This document shows positions 20,590-28,957 of a stretch of DNA of 64,000 nucleotides, one piece after another (position 1 is the first letter of the stretch; each line of letters begins with the position of its first letter). The notes beneath the pieces were generated by a model that worked only from the letters and a program-made list of their open reading frames with translations, did no database searches and was not told the origin of the DNA. The stretch is from contig NZ_JAHRBL010000003.1 in the NCBI RefSeq assembly GCF_019693445.1, forward strand, positions 124,001 to 188,000. Reading direction: 5' to 3'. Both the position numbers and the translations under genes were made by a program. Source of the DNA: Deinococcus aquaedulcis (GTDB lineage Bacteria; Deinococcota; Deinococci; Deinococcales; Deinococcaceae).

Positions 20590-21097
20590 GCTTGTTTGCC
20601 CCACCCCCCAGCCCCCCTACCCCGGAGGGGCAGGGGGGAGCGACGTTAGCACTGGGCAAGAGTTTTTACTGACGTCGGCTGGGGTTGCTCCATTCGTTGA
20701 CGTGTCCGGCTTCGACGCCATCCTCCGCGTTCGCGCAATGGCCCGCGCCCTTCGGGCACGACGGCCTCGTCTGGACCTGGGCGGTAAGGGGGCAAAGTGT
20801 CTTGGTGCGGCCCAGCAGGTTCTACTTTGAAAGGCAAAAGCAGCTCTGGTTCTTACTGCTTTTCAAAAGTAGAACCTCGTGCCCTCAGCGTCCCCACCCT
20901 TCACCCCTACGGGGCCAGCAACGGAAGCCGTCGTGCGCGAAGCGCGCGGGCGTACGACGATAGGCGAAGGAATGCCACGGCGTACACAGCGGGGCGAAGC
21001 CGGGCCGCCCCACATCGTCAGTCAACGTTTGCCAGCGCAGCGCCGCTCCCCCCGTCCCCTCTGGGGATGGGGGGCTGGGGGGGTGGGGCAAACAAGC
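20590..21097. repeat. Large imperfect foldback palindrome, about 0.5 kb
   Basis: The 577-bp gene-free gap 20547-21123 is mostly one long inverted repeat. The outer ends (20590-20642 and 21046-21097) match over about 52 bases with few differences. Inner arms align with gaps and substitutions, including CACGACGGC against a complementary copy near 20930. The centre is GGTTCTACTTTGAAA at 20819-20833 facing TTTCAAAAGTAGAACC at 20861-20876. There is no transposase. It looks like two head-to-head copies of a roughly 250-bp element or one foldback element. Confidence 0.75.
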
Positions 21098-21123
21098 AAA
21101 CGACCCCGCCCAAAAACCCCCCC

Positions 21124-21756
21124 TCACCCCAACCCCACCACCCCCCACAAATCCTTCAACACCACCTCCGGCACCTCCCCCCCCAACCCATGCCCCGTCG
21201 GCAAATACGCCGCCCGCACCCCCACCTGCTGCGGCCCCCACACATCGTTGCGCGGCGAATCCCCCACAAACCACGTCTCTGCCCCCGCCACCCCCAGCCG
21301 CGCCAGCGCCAGCTCGTAGATACGCGGGTCCGGCTTGCTCAGCCCCACCGCCTTGCTGATCACCACGTCGTCCACCAGCCCGGTCAGGCCGCAGCGGTCC
21401 AGGCAGGCCAGCTGCACCGCTGCCCAGCCGTTGGTGACCACCCCCAGCCGCACCCCCCGCGAGCGCAGTTCACGCAGAACCTCGTGGGCGTGCGGCATGG
21501 GCACGGCGTGGGCCATGTGGCCCGAGTAATGGTCCAGCAGGGCCTGGGGATCGTGGGTCAGCCCAAATTCGTTCACCAGCTGGGGCACCACCTCGGTTTT
21601 GGACCGGTAGCCGAAATCGTCCAGCTCCACGAACCGCTCGGCGTAGCCGTCTGGCAGGGCAAAGCGCGCGGTGTGCTCGGCCAGCCACGCGCGCAGGGTG
21701 GCGGCGCGGTCATGCAAGGTGCCGTCCAGATCAAAGAGAATGGCGCGTGGAGACAT
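21124..21756 (-). CDS. HAD-superfamily hydrolase (phosphoglycolate phosphatase/YjjG-like)
   Basis: The 210-aa protein has motif I FDLDGTLHD at the N-terminus, motif II VVTNGW near 129-134, a motif III Lys in ISKAVGLSKPDPRIY, and motif IV WFVGDSPRNDVWG. A helical cap lies between motifs I and II, so it is a subclass I small-molecule phosphatase. The ATG giving MSPRAILFDLDGT is chosen because TAAGAT lies seven bases upstream and motif I must be close to the start. Substrate not readable. Confidence 0.85.
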   Translation of the reverse strand: MSPRAILFDLDGTLHDRAATLRAWLAEHTARFALPDGYAERFVELDDFGYRSKTEVVPQLVNEFGLTHDPQALLDHYSGHMAHAVPMPHAHEVLRELRSRGVRLGVVTNGWAAVQLACLDRCGLTGLVDDVVISKAVGLSKPDPRIYELALARLGVAGAETWFVGDSPRNDVWGPQQVGVRAAYLPTGHGLGGEVPEVVLKDLWGVVGLG

Positions 21757-21790
21757 AGGCAGCATCTTACACACGATGCTCAGCCGAGGC

Positions 21791-22786
21791 TCAGGAGGCT
21801 TCGCCCTCCCCTTCCGGTTCATCGGGCGATTTGTGGAAGGCCGCGCCCATGTGCCGCACCTCCTCGTGAATCAGGGTGGTGTTCAGCGACACGGCGGCGA
21901 TCATGCCGCTGGCCGCCGCGCTCATGACGTACTGCGGGGCGCCGGTCATGTCGCCCGCTGCCCACACGCCGCGCACGCTGGTCATGCCGTGTTCGTTGAC
22001 CACCACGCGGCCCTTGTCGTTCAGTTCGCAGCCCAGGGCGGCGGGCAGGGTGCTGCGCTGCTGCTGGGTGGGGTTCAGGAACAGGGCGTCCAGGCACAGC
22101 GAATCAGCGGGGGTGGCCTCCCCTTCCGCCGGGTCCGCCAGCGACGCCCGGAAGCGCACGCGCACGTCCTGCCGCCCACCCAGCCGCAGAATCGGCGCCG
22201 TATGTACCGGGATGCCCACGCGGCGCAGATCCTCGCGCTGCTCGTCGGTCAGTTCGTCGGGGCCGTCGGTCAGCAGGGTCACGCGCTGCGACCACGAGCG
22301 CACGCTCAGGGCGAGGTGGTGGCCCTCCTGCCCCGAGCCCAGCACGCCCAGCCGGGCGTCCTTGTTGGGCCAGCCGTCGCAGTAGGGGCAGTGGTGCACG
22401 GTGGCGCCCCAGCGTTCACGCAGGCCCGGCACGGTGGGCAGCACATCGCGCACGCCGGTGGCAAACAGCACCCGGCGCGCACGCACCCAGCGGCCTTCCA
22501 AGCGCAGGGCAAAGCCGTCCGGGGCGGGGGCCACTTCGCGGGCCAGTTCGGGCTGCACCGTGACCGCGTAGGGAGACAGGTCCCCCAGCCCCAGCGTCTT
22601 GAGGGTCACGGGCGTGGCGCCGTCGCGGGTAAAGACCCCGTGGGCGGCCTGGGCGCGGACGTTGCGCGGCGGGCCGCCGTCCAGCAGCAGCACCCGGCGC
22701 CCGGCGCCTCCCAGCACCAGCGCGGCGTTCAGGCCGGCGGGCCCGGCGCCCACCACCACCGCGTCGTACAGGGCGGCGGCACTCAT
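21791..22786 (-). CDS. Thioredoxin-reductase-like FAD/NAD(P)H oxidoreductase
   Basis: The 331-aa protein has an N-terminal FAD site VVVGAGPAGLNAAL, the redox-active CPYCDG at about 133-138, an NAD(P) site LGVLGSGQEGHHLAL, and the C-terminal GVWAAGDMTGAPQYVMSAAASG. This is the class II pyridine-nucleotide disulfide pattern, where CxxC works with FAD. It differs enough from TrxB (CATC) that the partner is unclear. Its start overlaps the SDR stop by 4 bp (ATGA), so the pair is co-translated. Confidence 0.85.
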   Translation of the reverse strand: MSAAALYDAVVVGAGPAGLNAALVLGGAGRRVLLLDGGPPRNVRAQAAHGVFTRDGATPVTLKTLGLGDLSPYAVTVQPELAREVAPAPDGFALRLEGRWVRARRVLFATGVRDVLPTVPGLRERWGATVHHCPYCDGWPNKDARLGVLGSGQEGHHLALSVRSWSQRVTLLTDGPDELTDEQREDLRRVGIPVHTAPILRLGGRQDVRVRFRASLADPAEGEATPADSLCLDALFLNPTQQQRSTLPAALGCELNDKGRVVVNEHGMTSVRGVWAAGDMTGAPQYVMSAAASGMIAAVSLNTTLIHEEVRHMGAAFHKSPDEPEGEGEAS

Positions 22787-23499
22787 GCGCCGGCCTCGTG
22801 GGGGCGGCTGACCTGAGGCCCGGGGCGCACGCTGAGGTCCGGCAGGGTAGCGTCACGCGGGGCGTTCAGGGCAAAGGCGATGGTGGCCGCCACGGTTTCA
22901 GGCTGGATAAACGCCTCTGGGGTGTAGGGGGCCCCCTCCTGCGTGCGGACCTTCTCCTGCATGGGTGTGGCGGTGCGCCCCGGGTATACCGAGGTCACGC
23001 GCACGCCGTGCGGCGCCTCTTCTTCACGCAGAGCGTCGGCCAGGGCGCGCAGGGCGAACTTGCTGGCGGCGTAGCTGCCCCAGCCCGCATTGGCCCGCAG
23101 GCCCGCGCCGCTGTTCACGAACACCACCACGCCCTGTTCGGCGCGCACGCGGGGCAGCAGCACCCGGGTCAGTTCGGCCGGGGCCACGGTGTTGACGGCC
23201 AGCGTCCGGGTCCAGAGATCGTGGGGTTGGTCGGCCACAGCCCCCAGGTCCACCACCCCGGCGTTGTGCACGAGGTTCGTGACCCGACCCAGCCCGCCCA
23301 GCGCACCTTCAAAGGTCTCGGGGCGGGTCAGGTCCAGGGGCAGCGGCTGGGCACCCAGTTCGGCACACAGGCGCTCCAGCGCGGCCCCGCCCCGGCCACT
23401 CAGGATCAGGTCGTGGGTGGGGGCCAGAGCGTGGGCCAGCGCCGACCCGATGCCCCCGGAAGCGCCAGTGATGAGCGTGACGGGCCGGTGTGTGGTCAT
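22783..23499 (-). CDS. Short-chain dehydrogenase/reductase
   Basis: The 238-aa SDR has the coenzyme loop TGASGGIGSALA near 12-23, NLVHNAGVVDLG near 74-85, a catalytic Ser in 'VFVNSGAGLRANAGWGS', and YAASKFALR. An Arg after the glycine loop (SGRGG) suggests NADP preference. It is the first gene of a two-gene unit with the CPYC flavoprotein; a TAAGGT box lies seven bases before the ATG. Substrate unknown. Confidence 0.85.
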   Translation of the reverse strand: MTTHRPVTLITGASGGIGSALAHALAPTHDLILSGRGGAALERLCAELGAQPLPLDLTRPETFEGALGGLGRVTNLVHNAGVVDLGAVADQPHDLWTRTLAVNTVAPAELTRVLLPRVRAEQGVVVFVNSGAGLRANAGWGSYAASKFALRALADALREEEAPHGVRVTSVYPGRTATPMQEKVRTQEGAPYTPEAFIQPETVAATIAFALNAPRDATLPDLSVRPGPQVSRPHEAGA

Positions 23500-23616
23500 G
23501 GGGCTGACCTTATCTCACCTTCGGCAAAACCGTTTACGGTCGAGTCCAGGTGAAACGAGCGGGGACTGGCCGGGCTCCGGGCGCAGGGGGCCCACCGGGG
23601 GCCTGGGCCAGTGCGG

Positions 23617-23988
23617 TCAAGGGCCAGAGGGCGCCGGGCTGGCTTCAGGCCGCACCAGCCGCGTGTGGAAATACTGTTCCTGAAACCGGATGATGGTGGC
23701 AATCGCGTCGTCACTCCAGTGGGTGCCGTCGCGCGCCACCACCAGCTTGTCCTCGGCGTCGTTCAGGCGCTCAATCACCGCGATCACCTCGCCCTCGGCC
23801 TCGGGCACGGCCGCGTCCCAGCCCAGCAGGTAGGCGTCCACCGGCTGGCCGTCGCCGCTACAGGTGCCGGGCAGTTCGCCGTAATTCACCGGGTAGCGCA
23901 GGTCCGGGTGGCGTGGGTGCACCGAGCCCAGCGGGCGGTCCACCACCACCCGCACCCGCTGGCCCAGATAGGCGCGCAGATCACGCAT
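23617..23988 (-). CDS. Inorganic pyrophosphatase-like small protein
   Basis: The 123-aa protein keeps the family core 'HPDLRYPVNYGELPGTCSGDGQPVDAYLLG' (family I PPase ligands in the DGxxxDxY region) and a later 'VIAVIERLNDAEDKLVVA'. It is shorter than the usual 170-180 aa because N- and C-terminal parts are missing, so it may be a divergent or specialised member. It overlaps endonuclease V by 8 bp and ends the amidase-nfi operon. Confidence 0.75.
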   Translation of the reverse strand: MRDLRAYLGQRVRVVVDRPLGSVHPRHPDLRYPVNYGELPGTCSGDGQPVDAYLLGWDAAVPEAEGEVIAVIERLNDAEDKLVVARDGTHWSDDAIATIIRFQEQYFHTRLVRPEASPAPSGP

Positions 23989-24697
23989 GGGGGACCTCAG
24001 CCAGGGCGCGCCGCACCAGACCGTCCGCCGCGCGGGTGGTCTCGGGCAGGCGGTACCGGGGGCTCAGGCGCAGCACCCAGGCCAGGGCGGTGGGCAACGA
24101 CACCCGGTGCCCCACCGACACGTAGACGGGCCGCACGCCGCTCTGGGTGCGCAGCGCCGCGCCGAGCACCTCGGGGCCGTCCAGCAGCGGGGTCCACTCA
24201 CCCCGGGGGAGGCCCGGCGCTGTGTCCTCACCCGTCAGGCGCGTTTTGCCGCAGCCGATGGTGGGGATGTTCAGCGCCAGCCCCAGATGACAGGCCAGCC
24301 CGAACCGGCGCGGGTGGGCAACACCATGCCCGTCGCAGACGATCAGGTCCGGTCGGCGGCTCAGGGCCTGCACCGCCCGCGCTACCGGCGAGCATTCCCG
24401 GAAGGAAAAGAGGCCCGGCACATACGGAAAGCGCGCGTGGTCCCGGACGGTGACCTCCTCCAGCACCGTCAACGAGGTGGCGTCCAGCAGCACGGCGGCG
24501 GCCACCAGCTCACCGCTGGACTCGTGGTAAGCCACGTCCACGCCGGCCACGGTCGTGACCGGGCCCAGGGCATCGCTGGCCACGACCTGTCCCGCCCAGC
24601 GGCGCTGCAGCGCCTCGGCCGCCTGCGCGCTGGCCGGGACCTGCAGCAGAGCAGCGGGGTCCAGCGGCGCCCCGGTCATGGGCTGATCGCCTCTCAT
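23981..24697 (-). CDS. nfi: Endonuclease V (deoxyinosine 3'-endonuclease)
   Basis: Endonuclease V nicks one base 3' of deoxyinosine and starts repair of deaminated adenine. The 238-aa protein shows VAGVDVAY (first metal Asp), FPYVPGLFSFRE (wedge and metal Glu), LIVCDGHGVAHPRRFGLACHLG (metal Asp and lesion pocket), and GCGKTRLTG. The ATG overlaps the amidase stop by 4 bp. A later ATG (residue 7) is possible. Confidence 0.93.
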   Translation of the reverse strand: MRGDQPMTGAPLDPAALLQVPASAQAAEALQRRWAGQVVASDALGPVTTVAGVDVAYHESSGELVAAAVLLDATSLTVLEEVTVRDHARFPYVPGLFSFRECSPVARAVQALSRRPDLIVCDGHGVAHPRRFGLACHLGLALNIPTIGCGKTRLTGEDTAPGLPRGEWTPLLDGPEVLGAALRTQSGVRPVYVSVGHRVSLPTALAWVLRLSPRYRLPETTRAADGLVRRALAEVPHA

Positions 24698-26517
24698 CTC
24701 GCCGCCTCAGCCTGAAACAGGTCGGCCACCCCCTGGGCGATGGCCTGGGCCATGCGCTCCTGGCCGTCGGGGCTGTGCAGCAGGCGCAGGTTACCGGGAT
24801 CGGTCAGGTAGCCCAGTTCCACCAGCACACTGGGCTGGGTGGTGGGGCGCGTCAGGGCAAGGTCGGCGCCGGGTTTCAGGCCCGCCCCCGGGCCCAGGTC
24901 CGGCAACCGGGCGCGCAGGGCCGCCAGCAAGGCCGCCGCCAGAGGCTGCGCCTGCGGGTGTGAAAAGTACACCTCCGGGCCCCGGATCCCGCGCGGGTCG
25001 CGGCCATCGGGCAGGGCGTTGGCGTGAATCGAGATCAGCAGGTCGCTGCCCGCCGCCTCAGCACTCAGGCCCCGTTCCACCAGCCCCAGGGTCACGTCCC
25101 CCGTGCGGGTGAGGTTCACGGTGGCCCCCTGGGCGCGCAGCAATTCGGCGGCGCGCAGGGCGATGGGCAGCACCAACCCCTTTTCGGGCACGCGCAGGCT
25201 GCCCGCTCCGCCGTTCTGGCTGCCGCCGTGCCCCGGGTCCAGGGTGATCACGCGCCCGGCCAGGGGCCGCGCCGGGTCCACAGTGGGCGGCGGGCGCAGG
25301 GTCAGGCGCAGGTCTTCCCCCTCTGGGTTGGCGGTAAAACCCCACAGTGGCGCGGCCAGCACGGCGCTGACCTGGGTGATCAGCCCACCGGCCAGCGATT
25401 GCACTTCCAGCCGCTCCAGCGGCCAGGGCAGCGGCCCCGCCGGAGGCGTGAAAGGCGCGGCTGTCTGGCCATACACAGTCAGCGTAACCCGCCGCGCCGA
25501 GGGCTGTTCCACGGTGAAAGGTGGCCGCGCGGCCCCGATGGGCAGGCGCAGCACGACTTCGGGGGCGGGCAGGGCTGCAGGGCCCTGGGCTGGCGCCAGG
25601 GGCCCCGCTGCCGGTTCCGTGTCCACCGCCATCGGCCCCCCTGTGGGGGCAGGGGGCGTGCCGTCCAGCGGCGTCACCTGGGCGGCCGTCACCAGCGCGC
25701 CCACGCCGGGGGCCAGCCGCACGCGCAGGTCCGGGCCCACGCGGCCCACGGCGCGGAAGGTCATGTCCTCGCGCGGGTACAGCAGCGGCTGGCCGTTCAA
25801 GGTGGTCAGGCGGGTGCCCGCCGCGTTCACGCCCAGGCCTGGCACGCTGCCGGGGGGCTGCACCACCGTGCGGGCGGTGCCCGGCGCGCTACTCAGCCGG
25901 CCAGGGGCCGTCGCGCTCACCGTGCGGCCGTCGCGCCCGCGCAGGCTGACAGTCACGGGGGCGGCCCTCAGCACCGCGCCGGTGGGCAGGGTGTAGGCGC
26001 CGCTGTACACGCCGGCCGGGCCCTCGGTCAGGGGCTGCGCGGGGCCGCCCGCCACCCGGAAGGTGGCCTGCCCGCCCGGCGAGCCCTGAAAGCGCACCGG
26101 CACGCGGCGCTCGGCGGGGGTGTCGCCGGCCGGGTCCCAGAATTCGGTGGGCTGCGCGGGCTGCACGCTGGCGCGCGCGATGGCGGTGGGCACAGCCGGC
26201 AGGCTGGCGGGCACCGTGCGGGTGACGGTCAGCACCCGCGACACACTCTGGCCGCCCTGGCGCGCCACCAGCCGCAGGGCGTTGGCCCCGGCCTTCAGCG
26301 GCCACCAGGTGATGAACAGGCCGTCCGGGCCGGTGGGCACCGCCACGCCGCTGACGGTCAGGGCCGCGCCGGGGCTCACGCTGCCTTCCAAGATCACATG
26401 GTCGAAGGCCACCCGGTGGCCGTCCGGGGGGTAGGCCACGTACACGCTGGGCGCGGCCTGCGCGCTGGACAGGGCCAGCGCGGCACCCAGAACAAGGCAG
26501 GGCAGAGAAACGCGCAT
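24694..26517 (-). CDS. N-acetylmuramoyl-L-alanine amidase (Amidase_3), exported
   Basis: The protein of 607 aa has a signal peptide (MRVSLPCLVLGAALALSSAQA), a long Pro/Ala-rich middle with beta-sandwich/AMIN-like segments, and a C-terminal Zn amidase of about 180 residues with TLDPGHGGSQNGG (Zn His), VPEKGL (Zn Glu), LLISIHANA (Zn His) and VELGYLTDP (catalytic Glu). It cleaves the amide between MurNAc and L-Ala in peptidoglycan. I chose the ATG before the signal peptide, with TATCCC seven bases upstream. The long pre-domain suggests wall binding. Confidence 0.9.
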   Translation of the reverse strand: MRVSLPCLVLGAALALSSAQAAPSVYVAYPPDGHRVAFDHVILEGSVSPGAALTVSGVAVPTGPDGLFITWWPLKAGANALRLVARQGGQSVSRVLTVTRTVPASLPAVPTAIARASVQPAQPTEFWDPAGDTPAERRVPVRFQGSPGGQATFRVAGGPAQPLTEGPAGVYSGAYTLPTGAVLRAAPVTVSLRGRDGRTVSATAPGRLSSAPGTARTVVQPPGSVPGLGVNAAGTRLTTLNGQPLLYPREDMTFRAVGRVGPDLRVRLAPGVGALVTAAQVTPLDGTPPAPTGGPMAVDTEPAAGPLAPAQGPAALPAPEVVLRLPIGAARPPFTVEQPSARRVTLTVYGQTAAPFTPPAGPLPWPLERLEVQSLAGGLITQVSAVLAAPLWGFTANPEGEDLRLTLRPPPTVDPARPLAGRVITLDPGHGGSQNGGAGSLRVPEKGLVLPIALRAAELLRAQGATVNLTRTGDVTLGLVERGLSAEAAGSDLLISIHANALPDGRDPRGIRGPEVYFSHPQAQPLAAALLAALRARLPDLGPGAGLKPGADLALTRPTTQPSVLVELGYLTDPGNLRLLHSPDGQERMAQAIAQGVADLFQAEAAR

Positions 26518-26552
26518 GCCCCCCGGGATAGCACGGCGTATGCTGCGGGGCG
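26518..26552. promoter_or_regulatory. Compact divergent leaderless promoters (amidase / RelA-SpoT gene)
   Basis: Two start codons face away from each other only 35 bp apart. TATCCC on the minus strand (26525-26530) and TATGCT on the plus strand (26539-26544) lie seven and eight bases before them. The two promoters must overlap in their -35 regions and may interfere with one another. Confidence 0.6.
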
Positions 26553-27719
26553 ATGAGTGAAGGGCTGCTGGCCGCATATGAAGCCCAGTTGCCTGCCTTC
26601 GAGGGCCTGCGGGAGGCAGCAGTGGCGCACACCACCCGGTTGATTGCCGAGGCCGGGCTCAACATTCACCACATCACGGCCCGCGTGAAAAAACGCCCCA
26701 GCCTGGAAGACAAGCTGCGGCGCAAGCCTGGGCGCTACGCCAGCCTCTCGGACGTCACGGACCTTGTGGCCGTGCGCGTGATCACCTATTTCGAGTCCGA
26801 TGTGGGGCTGGTGTCGCGCCTGCTGGAAGAACACCACACCCTGGACTGGGAAAACTCCATTGACAAGAGCAAGATGCACGACCCGGACCGCTTCGGCTAT
26901 ATGGGCGTGCATTACGTGGTGGAGGTCACGCCGCAGACGCCGGACCTGTCGGCGTACGCGGGCTACAAGTTCGAGGTGCAGATCCGCTCCATCCTGCAGC
27001 ACGCCTGGGCCGAAATTGAGCACGACCTGGGGTACAAGAACCGCGAGGCCATTCCGCGCGAGGTGCAGCGGCGCTTTTACCGGCTGGCGGGCCTGCTGGA
27101 AATGGCCGACGAGGAATTCATGGCACTGCACCGCCTGTCGCGCGATTATGCCGAGACGCTGCCCCAGCGCGTGCAGGAGGCCCCCGACAGCGTGCTCATT
27201 GACGCCGCCAGCATGTCCCACCTGCTGGCCACACCCCCCGTGCGTGACCTGGACGCCGAGGTGGCGCGGGAACTGAACGTGCCGCTGCTGACCGGCTGGA
27301 ACGACCCCGAGCGCCCGCAGCGACTGGCCAAGTTGCTGCACTACGTGGGCGTGCATTCGGTGGGGGCGCTGCACAAGGAATTGCGGCGCCACCAGCGCGA
27401 GGTGGTGTGCCTCGCCTCGGTGCTGATGCCGGCGCTGCGGGTGGCCTGGACCCCGGCGGGCGGCGCGCGCCCCGGCACCAGCGTGGTGCACTACGCGCTG
27501 CTGCGCGCCTGCATGAACCCGGCCCTGAACCCCCATGAAATCGTGACCCTGCTGGACCTGCGCGGGGTGCTCAGCAGCGAAGAGCTGGTGCAGGCGGTGC
27601 AGGACGCCTACGCCCAGACCTGCAATCCCAAGGCGGCGCTGCCAGCCCCTATGTCAGGCCCTCCTGAAGGTGAGCCGCGTACTCCCCCCACGGCCGGGGG
27701 CAGCCTGACGAGCGACTGA
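26553..27719 (+). CDS. Single-synthetase-domain RelA/SpoT protein
   Basis: The 388-aa protein has a (p)ppGpp-synthetase fold near 30-165: [13 protein letters not shown] (ATP/GTP-binding RxKxxxS), [12 protein letters not shown] (metal Asp), [10 protein letters not shown] and [18 protein letters not shown] (catalytic Gln/Glu). It has no N-terminal HD hydrolase and no TGS/ACT, so it is not the long Rel. The C-terminal 220 residues are helical and unlike standard small alarmone synthetases (200-260 aa). No antitoxin-like neighbour follows. It could make alarmones or, as in toxic small synthetases, modify another target. Confidence 0.82.
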   Translation: MSEGLLAAYEAQLPAFEGLREAAVAHTTRLIAEAGLNIHHITARVKKRPSLEDKLRRKPGRYASLSDVTDLVAVRVITYFESDVGLVSRLLEEHHTLDWENSIDKSKMHDPDRFGYMGVHYVVEVTPQTPDLSAYAGYKFEVQIRSILQHAWAEIEHDLGYKNREAIPREVQRRFYRLAGLLEMADEEFMALHRLSRDYAETLPQRVQEAPDSVLIDAASMSHLLATPPVRDLDAEVARELNVPLLTGWNDPERPQRLAKLLHYVGVHSVGALHKELRRHQREVVCLASVLMPALRVAWTPAGGARPGTSVVHYALLRACMNPALNPHEIVTLLDLRGVLSSEELVQAVQDAYAQTCNPKAALPAPMSGPPEGEPRTPPTAGGSLTSD

Positions 27720-27811
27720 CACAGCAGGCGCACCCTGAAGGCGACGGAAGAGGACACGCGCCGACCGTCCTGGTCGGCCCTGAGCGCCCTGCCGTCAAGG
27801 GAGCACTGGCC

Positions 27812-28618
27812 ATGAGCCACCACGACCTGTTCTGTCAGTCCACGGTCAACCCTGTTCTCTGCGCCCCCCCGGCGGACCCCCTGTGGACCGCCCTGCAGCA
27901 CCACGACCTGCCCCCGGCCCTGCTGCGCCGCCTCTCGCAGGCCCAGGGCTGGACACCGGCCCAGACCCAGGTGGCCGCGCGGGAATACCGGCGCTTCGTG
28001 TATCTGGCGGCCACCTGCCCGCACCCGGTCACGCCGTCGCGCGCGGTGGACGAGGTCTGGCACCTGCACCTCACCTTTACCCGCGACTACTGGGAGCGCC
28101 TGACGCCGCTGCTGCCCCGGCCCCTGCACCACGAGCCCGGCGAGGGCCACCCGGAAGACGCCGCGCGCTTTGAAGCGCAGTACGCGCAGACGCTGGAAGC
28201 CTACGCCGCCGCGTTCGGTCACCCGGCCCCCGCTGACGTGTGGCCACGCCCCCGGCCGGCCGAGGTGACCACGGCCGCTTCACCCCCACAACGTACGCGG
28301 GGCAGTGCCCGCCTGTCCGGGCTGGGCCTCGCCACGCTGGCGGCCCTGGTGGCCGGCCTGACCTTTGCCTGGAGCCCGGCCGCGCTGTGGATCGCCCTGG
28401 GGGCCTTTGCCCTCGTGCTCTTGCTCAGCCGCACAGCGCGCCCCGGACCCCGCTCGCGCCGCCGCGAGAAGGACGGCTGGGGAGACGGGGGCGTGGTCCT
28501 GCTGGGCGGCGGGGACGTGTCGGGGGCAGACGCGGCCAGCCACCACGGCGGCGACAGCAGCAGTGACAGCGGAAGCAGTTGCGGCAGCAGCTGTGGTGGC
28601 GGCGGCTGCGGCAGCTAA
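27812..28618 (+). CDS. Glycine-rich-domain-type membrane protein with Cys/Ser/Gly tail
   Basis: The 268-aa protein begins with a soluble helical domain holding YRRFVYLAATCPHPVTPS and VDEVWHLHLTFTRDYW, the conserved core of plant/bacterial glycine-rich-domain proteins (DUF1399 type). Two hydrophobic segments follow at about 172-200, then a cytoplasmic or external tail rich in Gly, Ser, His and Cys (SSCGSSCGGGGCGS at the end). Such tails are also seen on TIGR04222-type proteins. GGGAGC precedes the ATG. Function unknown; metal binding by the tail is possible. Confidence 0.72.
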   Translation: MSHHDLFCQSTVNPVLCAPPADPLWTALQHHDLPPALLRRLSQAQGWTPAQTQVAAREYRRFVYLAATCPHPVTPSRAVDEVWHLHLTFTRDYWERLTPLLPRPLHHEPGEGHPEDAARFEAQYAQTLEAYAAAFGHPAPADVWPRPRPAEVTTAASPPQRTRGSARLSGLGLATLAALVAGLTFAWSPAALWIALGAFALVLLLSRTARPGPRSRRREKDGWGDGGVVLLGGGDVSGADAASHHGGDSSSDSGSSCGSSCGGGGCGS

Positions 28619-28889
28619 GCAGACCCGCCCTGGTCAGCCGCACCAGCCTGACGGAACCTCACCTCCTTGCTCTGCCCCGCACCCATGACCCGCGCGCCAG
28701 TGGCCCCGCAGGACCCAAGCCAGAGCCACCGGCGCGACCAGTTTCAGGGTAAGGAGATGGGCAGGCACAAAGCGGCGGGCAGACAGGGCGCGTGACCCGG
28801 GGGCAAAGGGGAACAGGGCCCCATAGATGGAACGGGGCCAGCCCTCCCACCGCGCCAAACGGAGCAACACTCGGGAACGAAATACGCAG
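28619..28889. other. Intergenic stretch before the nspC terminator, nothing recognised
   Basis: About 270 bp lie between the stop of the glycine-rich-domain gene and the nspC terminator. Only a 12-codon frame after TAAGGAG near 28750 is visible, and it has no other support. It is GC-rich without a conserved palindrome. Confidence 0.4.
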
Positions 28890-28924
28890 GACGCGGAACC
28901 CCACTCTGCATGGGGTTCCGCGTC
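28890..28924 (-). terminator. Terminator of nspC
   Basis: GACGCGGAACCCCA pairs perfectly over 14 bp with TGGGGTTCCGCGTC around a 7-nt loop. On the minus strand the stem is followed by CTGCGTATTT, a weak T-tract. It lies about 35 bp after the nspC stop. Confidence 0.8.
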
Positions 28925-28957
28925 TGCCTCTCCTTTAGCGTGCGTTGCCTAGCAACC

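Noticed and set aside
24694..26577. A longer amidase start at 26577
   Set aside because: The extra 20 residues precede a perfect signal peptide, would overlap the divergent RelA-SpoT start, and lack a -10 box.
28750..28800. A 12-codon frame after TAAGGAG
   Set aside because: It has no downstream gene to lead, no conservation clue and a random composition.
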